NCBI GenBank assembly: GCA_050012135.1
Contig: JBEKHT010000009.1
Location: 9,119-73,118, forward strand
Length of the DNA: 64,000 bases
Source: JBEKHT01 sp050012135
GTDB lineage: Bacteria; Chloroflexota; Anaerolineae; Anaerolineales; RBG-16-64-43
Direction: 5' to 3'
The stretch's first letter is position 1; the number at the start of each line of letters is the position of its first letter. Made by a program: the position numbers and the translations under genes. This document shows, one piece after another, positions 26,737 to 36,642 of this stretch. The notes beneath the pieces were generated by a model, which ran no database searches, was not told the DNA's origin, and worked only from the letters and a program-made list of their open reading frames with translations.

Positions 26737-27537
26737 TCGGTACTTATCCTCGGTCAGTAGGGTCGCCTTGGAAAGCTCCTCCGGGGTCAGGCCCCCTTCA
26801 ACCCAGGCAAGGGAAAGCGCCTCCGCAAAGCCCTGGGCGAGAGCGTTTGCCGCCACCTCCCATGAAATCTCCTTCCCCAAGGCTTCTGCCAGAGAGACGG
26901 CCCTTTGGCGCACACGAGCCGCGGCGGTCTCGCGATCCGGCTCATCGATCCGCATGCCCAAGATGATGCGACCGAGATCCCCCTGCAGCGGAAGGGAGCC
27001 GTGTTGTAGCACCGCTCCCATTCTGCGGAGCTGAGCGCTGCCAACGAGCTTGCGCCCCCCTACGGTGATTTCGTAGTTGGACGGAATCTCAAAGCAGACC
27101 CCCCCGCTGGACCCCTCTCGGACCCCAAGCGCTTTGGCTTCCGGTTCGAGGCCGAGCAGCGAGAGCCCTCGAATCAACCCGCGGCTGAGGCTCCGGTAGC
27201 TTTCAAGGATGTTGCCCGTGACCCGCATGTCGTCCTGCGGCGAGGCGATGGCGTAGGTGAGCTCCTGCGTGTGCAGGATCGCCCTTCCCCCCGTGGGACG
27301 TCTCACGAGATCCCATCCCATTCTGCGCAGGCCCTCCCCATTTGCATCCGATGCTGGCTGGGCATACCCTAGGGAGAGACACGCAGGCGTCCAGGCGTAG
27401 AGGCGCAGGGTTGGAGCCGAGGTTCCGCTAGCCACGGAATCCAGGATCGCTTCATCCAGGGCCATGTTCTCGGGGCCCGAGTGCGGAGGGGAGAAAATCA
27501 GACGCCAAGTGGCCGGGGCAATTGGAGCAGATTCCAT
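26710..27537 (-). CDS. Lipoate-protein ligase A family (BPL/LplA)
   Basis: 275 residues. NMALDEAIL near 25, then RRPTGGRAILH with the RRxxGGxxxxH signature, ELTYAIASP, and GRKLVGSAQLRRMGAVLQHGSLPL with the catalytic lysine in GGRKLVGSAQ. The family attaches lipoate or octanoate to carrier lysines (GcvH, E2 subunits). No carrier or lipA gene is in the window. ATG 27537, after AGAGGATCG, is preferred over a TTG five codons upstream. Confidence 0.9.
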   Translation of the reverse strand: MESAPIAPATWRLIFSPPHSGPENMALDEAILDSVASGTSAPTLRLYAWTPACLSLGYAQPASDANGEGLRRMGWDLVRRPTGGRAILHTQELTYAIASPQDDMRVTGNILESYRSLSRGLIRGLSLLGLEPEAKALGVREGSSGGVCFEIPSNYEITVGGRKLVGSAQLRRMGAVLQHGSLPLQGDLGRIILGMRIDEPDRETAAARVRQRAVSLAEALGKEISWEVAANALAQGFAEALSLAWVEGGLTPEELSKATLLTEDKYRSAAWTTRV

Positions 27538-28153
27538 CGATCCTCTTTTCAAGCAGGCTTCATCCGCTGGCGAGAATGGGGGCTCGCCCTGGGTTGGACG
27601 GGAAGGGTTATTGCGGAATTGACCTGCCGCGATTCCATGCTAGAGTCGCCTGCCGATGACGTCTCCCATAATGAATCTCTCCTGCGTTCGAGCGCACGGG
27701 GCTTCCCGGGGAGGGGACCGTCGCCCTGCCGCGCGGCTCCTCGCCTGGCAATGGCCTGCTCGCTTCTCGGGGACAGTGCCCAGGCTGAGCATGGCCGTGA
27801 GTCGCACAGCTCGCCCGGGGCCCAGTACGATGCCTGAGCGCCCTGCTCGGACCGTGCCCGGTCAGACCCAGGGAGCCCGAGGGGTGTTGACTCGCCTCCC
27901 CATTATGCCAGCAGGAGACCACTTGCGGCGAACCGGGAGAGGATCTGCCGGGGTTCTCCGCTTGGCTGCTCTTGGCCAGGCGCCAATCCCTCCGCCTTGG
28001 CCCGGGACTGGCTGTGCTCGAATCCGCTCTTGGCCGCACGATCGGAGCCGAGGAGAACTGGAGCGGCCGAATAATAGCGAAGGGGGAGGGTCTTCGGATA
28101 ACTTGCGCAAAGGATTCCATAATCCAAGTCCTATCGACACGACCCTCTTTCGC
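27538..28153. other. Divergent intergenic stretch
   Basis: About 615 bases between the lipoate ligase and the sugar-binding protein. No gene supported; presumably holds both promoters, but I find no strong -35/-10 pair. Confidence 0.45.
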
Positions 28154-28167
28154 AAAGGAGGAATGTG

Positions 28168-29418
28168 ATGAAGCCGAGACTGTCCTTGGCCCTCGGCGCT
28201 CTGATCGCCGCGGTCCTGCCTCTTGCCGGTTGCGCACCCCAGATAGCTCCCACCCCGACTGAAGTGAGCGCCCCGGTTCCGACCGCGACCCCTGAGCCCA
28301 CGCTCCAGGGCAAGATCACGCTGTGGCATGCCTGGACGGATCCGGAAGTCGAGAGCCTGAATGAAGTCATCAACGGATTTGAGGCGGACTATCCCCAAGT
28401 AAGCATTGAGGTTCTGTATGTTCCCGCGAGCGACTTGCAAGGCAAATTCGTGACGGCTGCCGCTGCAGGCGGCGGGCCGACCCTGGTAATTGGGGCGCAG
28501 GACTGGGGGCCCCCTTGGTTTGACGCCAAGCTAATAGCGGATCTGACGGACCTCATACCCCCCGGTTTACTTAGCTCCTTAAACCCCACCGCGCTGGAAG
28601 CGGTCAAGTACCAAGGGGCTCTGATCGGCCTTCCGGAGACCATCAAGGGTGTCTTGCTTTTCCGCAACAAGAGAATCATCAACACCGCACCGGCCAGCTT
28701 CGATGAGCTGGTCAAGGCAGCCAAAGCGGCCACCAAGGGGGGTGTGGTTGGCGCGGACCTTGAATCCGGACTGTTCTACTCGGCGGCCAACTTGACCTCC
28801 GCATGCGGCGGCCAGCTCGCCGATAACCAGGGCAAGCCTGCTTTCAACAGCGAAGCAGGGGTCTGCTTCCTACAATTGCTCACCAAGTTCAAGACGGCCG
28901 GGCCCGTTGAGAACAACACCGACAATGATGTCAATGCCTTCAAGGCGGGCAAGGCCGGCATTATCATCGACGGCTCCTGGAACACCTCCGCCTTGGCCCA
29001 AGCCGTGGGGGCAACCAACTTGGCCATCGACCCATGGCCTAGCTACGGGTCGGGCAGGCTGTCAGGGTACCTGCAGACCGAGAACCTCTATTTGAATGCG
29101 CAGGCCAGCGGAGATGAGCGGCAAGCGGCTCTGGCCTTCATGCAGTACTTCCTTTCGCCAGGGGCCCAGAGACTCCTGGCAGATCCGACCAAGGCAGGTC
29201 ATGTGCCCTCGGTAGCCGGGGTAGATATTGCAGATCCGCTGGTGCAACAGGAGGTCGCGGCCTTTGCAACCAGCGTGATCTACCCGGCGCAGATCTGGGC
29301 CGATTACGCCGATCCCCTCAACAACGCGATCAAGAAAGTCGTGGCGGCGAATGCCGATCCCCGGGCTGCCCTCAAGGAAGCGGAAGACGCGGTGAACCGG
29401 AAGATCGCTGGCGGCTAA
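28168..29418 (+). CDS. Sugar (maltodextrin-type) ABC transporter substrate-binding lipoprotein
   Basis: 416 residues. Signal peptide with lipobox LAGC (C22), Thr/Pro-rich linker, then an SBP_bac_1 fold: ITLWHAWTDPEVESLNEVINGFEADYP at the start, KAGIIIDGSWNTSAL and a C-terminal AALAFMQYFLSPGAQ as in MalE-like proteins. It should sit on the outer face of the membrane and bind oligosaccharides. The expected malF/malG permease genes are absent on both sides; the next genes are a GH57 and a GH13 enzyme acting on alpha-glucans, supporting a maltodextrin ligand (inference). ATG 28168 has a GGAGG ribosome site. Confidence 0.88.
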   Translation: MKPRLSLALGALIAAVLPLAGCAPQIAPTPTEVSAPVPTATPEPTLQGKITLWHAWTDPEVESLNEVINGFEADYPQVSIEVLYVPASDLQGKFVTAAAAGGGPTLVIGAQDWGPPWFDAKLIADLTDLIPPGLLSSLNPTALEAVKYQGALIGLPETIKGVLLFRNKRIINTAPASFDELVKAAKAATKGGVVGADLESGLFYSAANLTSACGGQLADNQGKPAFNSEAGVCFLQLLTKFKTAGPVENNTDNDVNAFKAGKAGIIIDGSWNTSALAQAVGATNLAIDPWPSYGSGRLSGYLQTENLYLNAQASGDERQAALAFMQYFLSPGAQRLLADPTKAGHVPSVAGVDIADPLVQQEVAAFATSVIYPAQIWADYADPLNNAIKKVVAANADPRAALKEAEDAVNRKIAGG

Positions 29419-29942
29419 ACAGGCTTGCCCATTCCAGATTCGCGAACTCAAAGTCCAGGTTCGCCGCAAGCTGACTTCCCGTAGGGCCCAGGCGCGGCGG
29501 GGCTTGGCCACCGCCGAAAGAGACGCCTTGCCCGGGCCGTCAGACCCCCCGGGAAGAGGCCCTCGAACCGGTTCCAGAACAAGATCCGCCTCTGTTTGGA
29601 CCCTCGGCCCTAAGCGACAACCTCTCGGGGGATGGCGCCCGAGAGAGGAGGGACCGCCAGGAGCGTGCTTCCTGCTCGTCCTGGTACCTGGCTACAGACG
29701 TCAAAGACTCCCACGAATCCAGTCAAGGCAACCGAGCTTGGCTTCCTTACTGGGCCGCCCCGCCGGCCGGGGCGGCCCTCGGAGAAGTCTCCTGATCGCC
29801 TCCGAGCTTCAGGGGATGCGGACCCGCCCCTTTCCTCTGACCGCCACGATTGGTTCAGGTTCTCTGAAGTTGGACGAGGATCAGAACGAGAATTCCGAAT
29901 CCGGTGAGGACGGCCGAGGTGGGAATTCGATTCGGCATTGGG
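29419..29942. other. Gene-poor stretch with a long GC palindrome
   Basis: About 520 bases. Positions 29752-29778 form a 27-base perfect palindrome centred on GCCGGC; no T tract follows. No gene supported. Confidence 0.45.
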
Positions 29943-29948
29943 TATAAT
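29943..29948 (+). promoter_or_regulatory. -10 box of the GH57 gene
   Basis: Perfect TATAAT, 65 bases before ATG 30014; no convincing -35. Confidence 0.45.
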
Positions 29949-30013
29949 CAGGAATCCCGGAAGCCGGCAGCAAGTGAGCTGAAAGGCCAATACCCACTAA
30001 CGGCTGCGTTGCG

Positions 30014-32143
30014 ATGACCCTGCGGTTAGCTCTCTGCTTTCACCTCAGCCAGGATTTGAGGGAGTACGCCAAGGTTGCCAGCCGAGCTTGCTATCGGGGC
30101 TTCCTGGAGGTCCTCCTGTCTCACCCGAGCCTCAAGTTCAACCTGAGCCTTTCCGGAACACTCATCCACGCTCTGCACTACCTCGATCCGAAGCCTTTGG
30201 AGTTGGTCCGCGAAGGCCTTGCGCGCGGACAATTCCTCCTACTGGGAAGCACGTATTCCCAGAATTTGCTCTTGCCTTCAGATGACTGGGACAACGCCCA
30301 ACAGATCGGTCTTCAGCGTGCGGCCTTGGCTCGGACCTTTGGGGTGCGCCCGACCGTCTTCTGGAACCCGGAGCGGACCTGGCGCGCGAACCTGGCGCGC
30401 CTGCTCCTTTCTTGCGGATACCGAGCGGTCCCCATCGAGAGCCACATCCTGCGAAAGTCTGGGGGTTCCCTTCCGGGCAGCTACTCCTATCCGGAAGAGG
30501 GCGGGCCTCTGGTCCTGCTCTGGGACGACGAAGTTTTTCGGGCACGATTCAATTTCGCCACCTGGTTCCACCGACCCGAATACGCGCTGGCCTATCTCCA
30601 GGAGTTGGCTTCGGATCCTCAGGCCCATCGATTCTTCCCGGTCTATGCGGAGGACGCAGAGGCCATGGGCCTGTGGGGTTATGAGCAAGGGTTGGACCCT
30701 CGTGCCGATTGGCGGGGACTGGATAGTTTGCTCACAGAGATGGAGCGACGTCCCGAGTTGGAGCTGAAGCATCTGGGGGACGGTCCTGATCCAGTCGCCG
30801 TGTTGCCAGAACTAGGGGAAGGGTGGGCGGAATGGATGGATCGCTCGTTAGCCAACCCCCAGGCTCCATACCACGAGGAGGGCTTTGAGGATTGGGAAGA
30901 TTTTATCAAGAGGTCGCCGAAAATCCGGCGTTTTCGGCATGTCTGCTCCGCCGTGCGCAATCGATTGACCGGTTTGGGCTCAGCATGGTCCGATCCGGGG
31001 TGGGATGGGGGTGAGTCGGCAGAGGAAATTCCAGCGTACTCACGCCTCTATCGGATGGCGATCCACACCTTCTGCCTGCACCAATACCGCTTTGGTTGCG
31101 TAGGGATCGGAGCCAAGGGGGACCCGGGATGGGATGGGGTGGTATCCAGCCTGGCGATTCTGCGGGGCGCGGAATTCGCCGAAGCTCGTTCCCGCAATGA
31201 GAAGTGTCCAACGGCTTCCATCGAGGATGTGACAGGGGATGGCGAGGACGAGATCCTGCTCAGTGATGGGAGTCAATTGGCTATCCTCAGTCACTGGGGA
31301 GGCCGCCTCTTGTATTGGTTCGATCTGAACGATGGCCGTCAGTTTGTGGGCAATCAACTGGCCGTGCCGGAAGCACGCTTTGTCACCGATGCCCGGCTCC
31401 CTGAGTTCCGTCCTGTGTTGACCGACTGGCTCCCGGACGATGGATCGGATCCTGCTTCCGCCGAAATGGAGGCCCCTCCCTCAAGGCGAGGCAAGCATCT
31501 CCCCGGCTGGCTGATCGAGGAGCTGAAGGAACCGCTCTCCGTCTGGCCGAGGCCGGTGAAGCTGGCCTTGGGCCAGCCTTTGACCGCTAGGCGTCGGGCC
31601 CTGAATGACTTCATCTCGGTGGAAGGGCAGGAGGCGCAGGCGGACCCCCAGATGGATTTTCGCCTGGAGGGGGACCGCGTGAGTTTTCTCAGATTCTTTG
31701 GCTACCGCCTCGAGATGACCAAACAAGTCCGCCTGACCCCGGATGGACTGCGGGCGACGTATCGATTTCTCAACCGCGATGACACCTCGCGGAGCATCCA
31801 ACTGAAGATCGTTTCAGAATTCTGCCCTGACCTGGAGGCACTGGTTCAATCTCCCCATGCCAGCCTGCAACCCATTCTGCTGGGACGAAATCGTCCCGGA
31901 GTGGTCAACACCATGACGCAAACAGCAATCGTGGTCCAGGCCTCGCGCCCGACGACCGCGGCTCCCGATTTCACGCATGCTCTTCTGGCCATCGAGGTGG
32001 GCCTGCGGTTCGATCTGCTCTTGGAGCCCAGGAGAGTCGAAACGGTCACAGTCGGCCTGCGCATCTATTCCCTCCACCAACAAGATGTCCTCGATCGAGC
32101 CTTCCGCAGGGTCACGGGCGGGACGGAATCTTGGCCGAGATAA
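30014..32143 (+). CDS. Glycoside hydrolase family 57 alpha-glucan enzyme (amylase/4-alpha-glucanotransferase type)
   Basis: 709 residues. GH57 catalytic barrel at the N-terminus: LALCFHLSQ opening, the nucleophile Glu at about 119 in FWNPERTW, and an Asp at about 214 in VYAEDAEAMGLWG as acid/base. The second half (from about 400) is beta-rich with an EF-like DVTGDGEDEILL stretch and a C-terminal domain typical of GH57 glucanotransferases/amylopullulanases (DUF1925/1926-type). It cleaves or transfers alpha-glucan chains. No signal peptide, so it is cytoplasmic. It ends 13 bases before the GH13 gene and is likely co-transcribed with it. Confidence 0.85.
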   Translation: MTLRLALCFHLSQDLREYAKVASRACYRGFLEVLLSHPSLKFNLSLSGTLIHALHYLDPKPLELVREGLARGQFLLLGSTYSQNLLLPSDDWDNAQQIGLQRAALARTFGVRPTVFWNPERTWRANLARLLLSCGYRAVPIESHILRKSGGSLPGSYSYPEEGGPLVLLWDDEVFRARFNFATWFHRPEYALAYLQELASDPQAHRFFPVYAEDAEAMGLWGYEQGLDPRADWRGLDSLLTEMERRPELELKHLGDGPDPVAVLPELGEGWAEWMDRSLANPQAPYHEEGFEDWEDFIKRSPKIRRFRHVCSAVRNRLTGLGSAWSDPGWDGGESAEEIPAYSRLYRMAIHTFCLHQYRFGCVGIGAKGDPGWDGVVSSLAILRGAEFAEARSRNEKCPTASIEDVTGDGEDEILLSDGSQLAILSHWGGRLLYWFDLNDGRQFVGNQLAVPEARFVTDARLPEFRPVLTDWLPDDGSDPASAEMEAPPSRRGKHLPGWLIEELKEPLSVWPRPVKLALGQPLTARRRALNDFISVEGQEAQADPQMDFRLEGDRVSFLRFFGYRLEMTKQVRLTPDGLRATYRFLNRDDTSRSIQLKIVSEFCPDLEALVQSPHASLQPILLGRNRPGVVNTMTQTAIVVQASRPTTAAPDFTHALLAIEVGLRFDLLLEPRRVETVTVGLRIYSLHQQDVLDRAFRRVTGGTESWPR

Positions 32144-32156
32144 ACTCCCCCATCCT

Positions 32157-33554
32157 ATGAGCGTCCCTTTCTGGATTCACTCTTCCGTCTTCTACCAAAT
32201 CTTTCCAGACCGCTTTGCCAACGGCAATCCCGCCCTCAACCCGCCGAACGTCCAACCTTGGGGATCCGCTCCAACTCCCCGGGGTTTCCAGGGCGGGAAC
32301 TTGGCGGGGATCATGCAGAGGTTCGATTACCTCCTTGACTTGGGAGTCAACGCCCTCTACTTGAACCCAATCTTCCTTTCTCCTTCGAACCACAGATACA
32401 ACACCACAGACTATTATCAGATTGACCCCAAACTAGGGACCCTGGAGGATTTTCGTTCTTTGCTCGACCTGGCTCATCGACACGGCGTGCGGGTCCTGCT
32501 GGATGGCGTCTTTAATCACTGCGGACGCGGGTTCTTCGCCTTTGTCGACTTGCTCGAAAATGAGATGGATTCGCCTTATCGAGACTGGTTCTATGTGAAT
32601 GGGTTTCCCGTGGACGCCTATGGATCGGGCGAGGCAACCAAGTACGAGGCTTGGTGGAAATTCAAGAGCTTGCCGAAGTTCAATGTCACGAACCCGAGAG
32701 TCCGTCGCTACCTGCTCGACGTAGCGCGCTACTGGATGGAACAGGGCATTGACGGCTGGCGCCTGGACGTTCCCAACGAAATCCCGGACCGCACCTTCTG
32801 GTCCGAGTTCCGCGATGTGGTTAAGTCCATTGACTCAGACGCGTATCTGCTGGGGGAGATTTGGACTGTGGACTCCAGCTGGGTGGGCGAACATGCCTTC
32901 GATGGGCTCCTGAACTATCCCTTCCGCGATGCAGTCTTGTCCTTCCTGCGAGGCGAGCTCAAGGCGAGCCGCTTCGCCAGGCAGCTGGGAACAATCCTGG
33001 GCGCCTACCCACGGGAGAACGGCTGGGCGCACACTCTCCCTCTCGGGTCCCATGACACACCTCGCCTGCTCACCGTCCTGGGTGAGGTCGCCCTCGTCCG
33101 GAGCGCCTATCTGCTGCAGTTCTTCTTTCCGGGAGCCCCCTCGATCTACTACGGGGACGAGATTGGGCTCAAGGGAGGAGCGGATCCCGGGTGCCGCGGC
33201 CCTTTCCCCTGGGATCGGAAAGCCTGGGATGAGGAATTGCGCGGGCACGTGGCGGGGTTGGCGCGGCTTCGCAGGTCCGTCCCCGCGCTCCAGGAGGGCG
33301 ACTTTCTCGTCCTTTGGACGAACGATGCGGACCAAAGCCTGGCCTTTGGCAGAAGGTCGCAGGCGGGAGCTGCGGCCCTGGTCCTCAACAATTCTGAGTC
33401 CACCGTTCAGGCCCGGGTTCCAATATCCGCCATGGGGTGGGTAAAGGGATCTCTCCTTCGCGAGGCCCTGGGGGGCCGAGAGGTCCAGATCACAGGGGAT
33501 GAACTCGTCCTTCAGCTCCCCGCGAGGTCTGGGCAGATTCTCCTTCCGGCTTGA
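32157..33554 (+). CDS. GH13 alpha-glucosidase (neopullulanase/cyclomaltodextrinase-like)
   Basis: 465 residues. Starts directly at the catalytic barrel (FWIHSSVFYQIFPDRFANG), so the N-terminal domain of classic neopullulanases is absent. Nucleophile Asp at about 204 (GWRLDVPNE), acid/base Glu at about 234 (LLGEIW), transition-state Asp at about 300 (GSHDTPR); DGVFNHCG is region I. No signal peptide. It probably degrades maltodextrins inside the cell together with the GH57 enzyme 13 bases upstream. Confidence 0.9.
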   Translation: MSVPFWIHSSVFYQIFPDRFANGNPALNPPNVQPWGSAPTPRGFQGGNLAGIMQRFDYLLDLGVNALYLNPIFLSPSNHRYNTTDYYQIDPKLGTLEDFRSLLDLAHRHGVRVLLDGVFNHCGRGFFAFVDLLENEMDSPYRDWFYVNGFPVDAYGSGEATKYEAWWKFKSLPKFNVTNPRVRRYLLDVARYWMEQGIDGWRLDVPNEIPDRTFWSEFRDVVKSIDSDAYLLGEIWTVDSSWVGEHAFDGLLNYPFRDAVLSFLRGELKASRFARQLGTILGAYPRENGWAHTLPLGSHDTPRLLTVLGEVALVRSAYLLQFFFPGAPSIYYGDEIGLKGGADPGCRGPFPWDRKAWDEELRGHVAGLARLRRSVPALQEGDFLVLWTNDADQSLAFGRRSQAGAAALVLNNSESTVQARVPISAMGWVKGSLLREALGGREVQITGDELVLQLPARSGQILLPA

Positions 33555-33629
33555 GGCAATGCGCTCGACTCGCTGGCATCAGAGGGTGTGCCCGGAGACC
33601 TCGACCTGCTGAGGGGGAGCCGGCCGCGA

Positions 33630-34514
33630 CTATCGGCCCGGGCGGAGGCCAGCTTGGTTTTCCTGGGCAAAGGTCCGCAAGGCGGCAATGTGCTCCTGCG
33701 GCGATTTTGGCCCAGCCCCCATCGTGTTCAAGGAGACGCGCGTCGCCCCAAGCGCCTGCCACTGTTCCAGTGTTGCCATCCACTCGGCCGGATTGGCGTC
33801 TCCATAAGGAATTCGCACCTCCACCCCAAAATCAGCTCGGGTTCGGCCCTCCTCCCGCAGGAATCGCTCCAACGTCTCAAGGGTCGGCTTGGAGGTTTCG
33901 GGAGTGCGCTGGCTGGCCATCCAACCGTCCCCGATTCGCGCGGCGCGCCGAAGGGCAGGTTCGGCGTATCCCCCAAGCCAGATTGGAATGGGTCGCTGGA
34001 CGGGAAGAGGATTGAGGCCGGCGCCTTCAATGGTGTGCCATTTCCCGCGAAAATCGACGACCGGACGGGTCCACAGCTCGCGAAGGACGGCCACCTGCTC
34101 CTCGATCCTTCGACCGCGGTTATGGAAGTCCTCACCCAAGGCGGTGTATTCCACGCGGTTCCATCCCAGGCCGACCCCTAGTCGCAAACGCCCAGCGGAA
34201 AGCACATCCAAGGTTGCCGCCTGCTTTGCCACGAGTGCCGTCTGCCGCTGTGGAAGAATGAGGATGCCCGTTTCAAGGACAAGACTTCGTGTATGGGCGG
34301 CCATATGGGTGAAGAGAACAAAGGGCTCGAGAAAGGGATCACGAAATGTGTACGCGCCAGTCCAGCCTTCGGGGCGATCGGGATTGGCCCCCAGGACGTG
34401 ATCGAAGGCTACGACGTGGTGGTAGCCCAGGGCTTCCGCGGCCTGCGCAAAGTCTCGAATCGCAAGCGGGTCCTGACCGAAGTCCGTCTGAGGAAATACA
34501 GCCCCAATCTCCAT
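33630..34514 (-). CDS. LLM-class (luciferase-like) F420-dependent oxidoreductase
   Basis: 294 residues with the bacterial luciferase-like TIM barrel: FPQTDFGQDPLAIRDFAQAAEALGYHHVVAFDHV at the start, LVLETGILILPQRQTALVAKQAATLDVLSAGRLRLGVGLGWNRVEY, then the Pro-rich PIPIWLGGYAEPALRRAARIGDGW. This group usually uses coenzyme F420 (or FMN). Substrate unknown. ATG 34514 follows GGAG. Convergent to the GH13 gene. Confidence 0.88.
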   Translation of the reverse strand: MEIGAVFPQTDFGQDPLAIRDFAQAAEALGYHHVVAFDHVLGANPDRPEGWTGAYTFRDPFLEPFVLFTHMAAHTRSLVLETGILILPQRQTALVAKQAATLDVLSAGRLRLGVGLGWNRVEYTALGEDFHNRGRRIEEQVAVLRELWTRPVVDFRGKWHTIEGAGLNPLPVQRPIPIWLGGYAEPALRRAARIGDGWMASQRTPETSKPTLETLERFLREEGRTRADFGVEVRIPYGDANPAEWMATLEQWQALGATRVSLNTMGAGPKSPQEHIAALRTFAQENQAGLRPGR

Positions 34515-34893
34515 GCTTGTCTCCTTCTCCTCAAGGTAGGTTCCCCTGCTCTTGCAGGGTACCACGTCCCTTCCAGGCTCGCTTAGGCGCAAGGGCTTCC
34601 CTTCCGATTTCGTCAACCGGCCCTGCCCGGTCGAATGGAGAGCGTCCACATGCCCCAGTTGGGGAGGCGGGCAAGAAATATGCACCCCTGGAGAGGGCTC
34701 TGGGGGCAGGTGCCCCTTTTGTGGCATTCGGGGCGAGCGGGTGGGACGCCGTGCACAAGCACAAAGAAAGGCCATCTTGACTGCCCTCCGCGGAGGGCTT
34801 ATCATGCGCCGGATGACCTCTGCCTGGGCTTGCCCCCCTCAAGTCTGGTGCGGAGGCCATCGATTCATGGGCCGACGGCAAGATACTTGCTAG
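34515..34893. other. Gene-poor stretch
   Basis: About 380 bases; overlapping open frames without family features. A promoter for the next gene is at its right end. Confidence 0.45.
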
Positions 34894-34922
34894 TTGCTCC
34901 TTCAAGCTGAGCGCCTTACAAT
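34894..34922 (+). promoter_or_regulatory. Promoter of the zinc-ribbon membrane protein gene
   Basis: TTGCTC (34894-34899), 17-base spacer, TACAAT (34917-34922). Confidence 0.5.
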
Positions 34923-34981
34923 GGGATCAAGTAAATAGCCCGCTGGGGGGCATAGCTTAATTCATACAGGGCCTCTTCCCC

Positions 34982-35947
34982 GTGAATCATCTCTCCCAGA
35001 ATCGCAAGGCGATTGAAGCGTTCAGCGATCTCTTCGCGCCCACCGATGTTCAAGTTGTCGAAGAGAAGAAGACTTGCCCCAATTGCGGCAAGATGATCCT
35101 CGCTGATTCGCTCTATTGCCCGTTTTGCGAACATGATCAGAGCCAACCCGCTCCGCTTTCCCCCGAGCAACAGCCCGGATTTCAATTTGCAGTTTTGGAA
35201 GTGTTCGCCTCGTTGCTGCTGCTCGACCTGGGCTTGCCCGCCCTGTTTCTCCTTGTGCTCCAGCCCTTCGGCGGGCATGAGATCGTCGCCGCCGCGGCCG
35301 GGGCCTTGTGGCTGGGCTTCAAAATCCTTCTGGCGATGCGGGTTGTGGAGGCTCAATCTCCGCAGGGTGCGCCCTCCTTCTGGAAGGCCGCCGGCCTTTT
35401 CCTCATGTCTTTTCTTCCAATCGCCTCATGGGTGGCCGTTGGGTTTGCCTCACGAAAGGTGGCCTTGGCCAGGGCGGCACGCTACATCCTTCCTGCCCTA
35501 GCCGTCATGCTGCTCCTGCTTGATTTGGGGTTCGCCGCAAATCGAATCCCCATTAGCGATGGCCAGCGGCTCCTTTCGTCTCTCTCGGCCCGTCCGCTGC
35601 TATCGTCCCCCCCTCTGACCCCCGAGCGACACTTTGGTTCAGCGGTTCCTACACCCACCCCCGCCGCGACTTGCCGCAGCGTTCAGGACGTCACCCTTGA
35701 GGATGTAGGAAGTACTCTCTGCGTTCGCGGGGTCGTGCGCGTCGGCTACGGCGCGGGGGGAAACTATTACGTGTCCTTTGGCACGGGGGCGGCTGACTTC
35801 TACATGGTGGGCTACGGCTGGCCAGACTATCCAGGCAGTGGGGTCAACCCGGGGGATTGTCTCCAGGTGACGGGCCAGATCGAGCAATTGGGATCCGCTC
35901 CCGTCATCGTGGTGGAGCCTCCGGATCTGCAGGAACGCTGCCCATAG
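34982..35947 (+). CDS. Zinc-ribbon, membrane and OB-like domain protein of unknown function
   Basis: 321 residues. Cytoplasmic zinc ribbon with C32xxC35 and C46xxC49; three or four membrane helices between about 68 and 185; then, outside, a Thr/Pro linker and a cysteine-containing beta domain (CRSVQDVTLEDVGSTLCVRGVV ... PGDCLQVTGQIEQLGSAPVIVVEP) that reads like an OB fold, with a paired cysteine pattern suggesting disulfides. No family named. The GTG start at 34982 is the only one ahead of the zinc ribbon and has no good ribosome site. Confidence 0.7.
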   Translation: MNHLSQNRKAIEAFSDLFAPTDVQVVEEKKTCPNCGKMILADSLYCPFCEHDQSQPAPLSPEQQPGFQFAVLEVFASLLLLDLGLPALFLLVLQPFGGHEIVAAAAGALWLGFKILLAMRVVEAQSPQGAPSFWKAAGLFLMSFLPIASWVAVGFASRKVALARAARYILPALAVMLLLLDLGFAANRIPISDGQRLLSSLSARPLLSSPPLTPERHFGSAVPTPTPAATCRSVQDVTLEDVGSTLCVRGVVRVGYGAGGNYYVSFGTGAADFYMVGYGWPDYPGSGVNPGDCLQVTGQIEQLGSAPVIVVEPPDLQERCP

Positions 35948-36589
35948 GCGAGGGTCGCCAGCTCGAGGGGCTTCGACCCGGCCCCTCGCGGATGACCCCT
36001 CCCAACCGGGTGGACCGCGATCGTTCGTCTTTCCCCGCCGGATCCGCCCTTCCCTTCCTGAACGTTCGCCGAGGGGTACAAGCCCGGTCAGCGACCGTGG
36101 GTGAAACGGGCCAGGGGTCGCGCCGGGTCCACTTCTCCGCACCCCGGCTTTGGGGCATGGCACCCCGCCGGCACATGCCCGGCTTCCCCCTTCTTGGGCG
36201 CGATGTTCCTTCTTGACCGAGTGCGAATCGACTCAGTGGAACGACGCCTTTGCGAGGCGGCCGTGCCACTCTCCCGGCCTCAACGGAAGCGGATCCTGCA
36301 TGCAAAGGCCCAAGCCGTCGGGAACCCACACAAGGGGATTTGCGAATCTGGAAACTTGGGCCAGCCTGCTCGTCGGATGGGCCCCGGCCTGCCAGAAGGG
36401 AATCCGGTCCTAGCCCCATTGACTTCTCCAAAGAGGACCATTCGACTGTCCTCCCGTGAGTGTCGGCCGAGACGCGACCCGGTCCAGGTGCGCGGTCGCC
36501 GATGGGCAGAAGGGACCGCAGTCCGCCCGAAACGTGCGCTGCGCGCCGCGGCGGATAGAAATGGTCGCGAAACCGGACAGGTCGTGTAG
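35948..36589. other. Gene-poor stretch before the glycogen operon
   Basis: About 640 bases of very GC-rich sequence without a supported gene. It presumably carries regulatory sequence for the glycogen operon; nothing specific recognised except the -10 box below. Confidence 0.45.
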
Positions 36590-36595
36590 TATACT
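36590..36595 (+). promoter_or_regulatory. -10 box of the glycogen operon
   Basis: TATACT 48 bases before ATG 36643; GAGGAGA at 36632-36638 is the ribosome site. No good -35. Confidence 0.45.
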
Positions 36596-36642
36596 GGCCC
36601 CGCGGACTCCCGGTGGACCCGCTTGGCCGAAGAGGAGATGCC

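Noticed and set aside
29752..29778. 27-base perfect palindrome as a terminator or operator
   Set aside because: It is far from either gene and lacks a T tract; kept only as a note in the gene-poor stretch.
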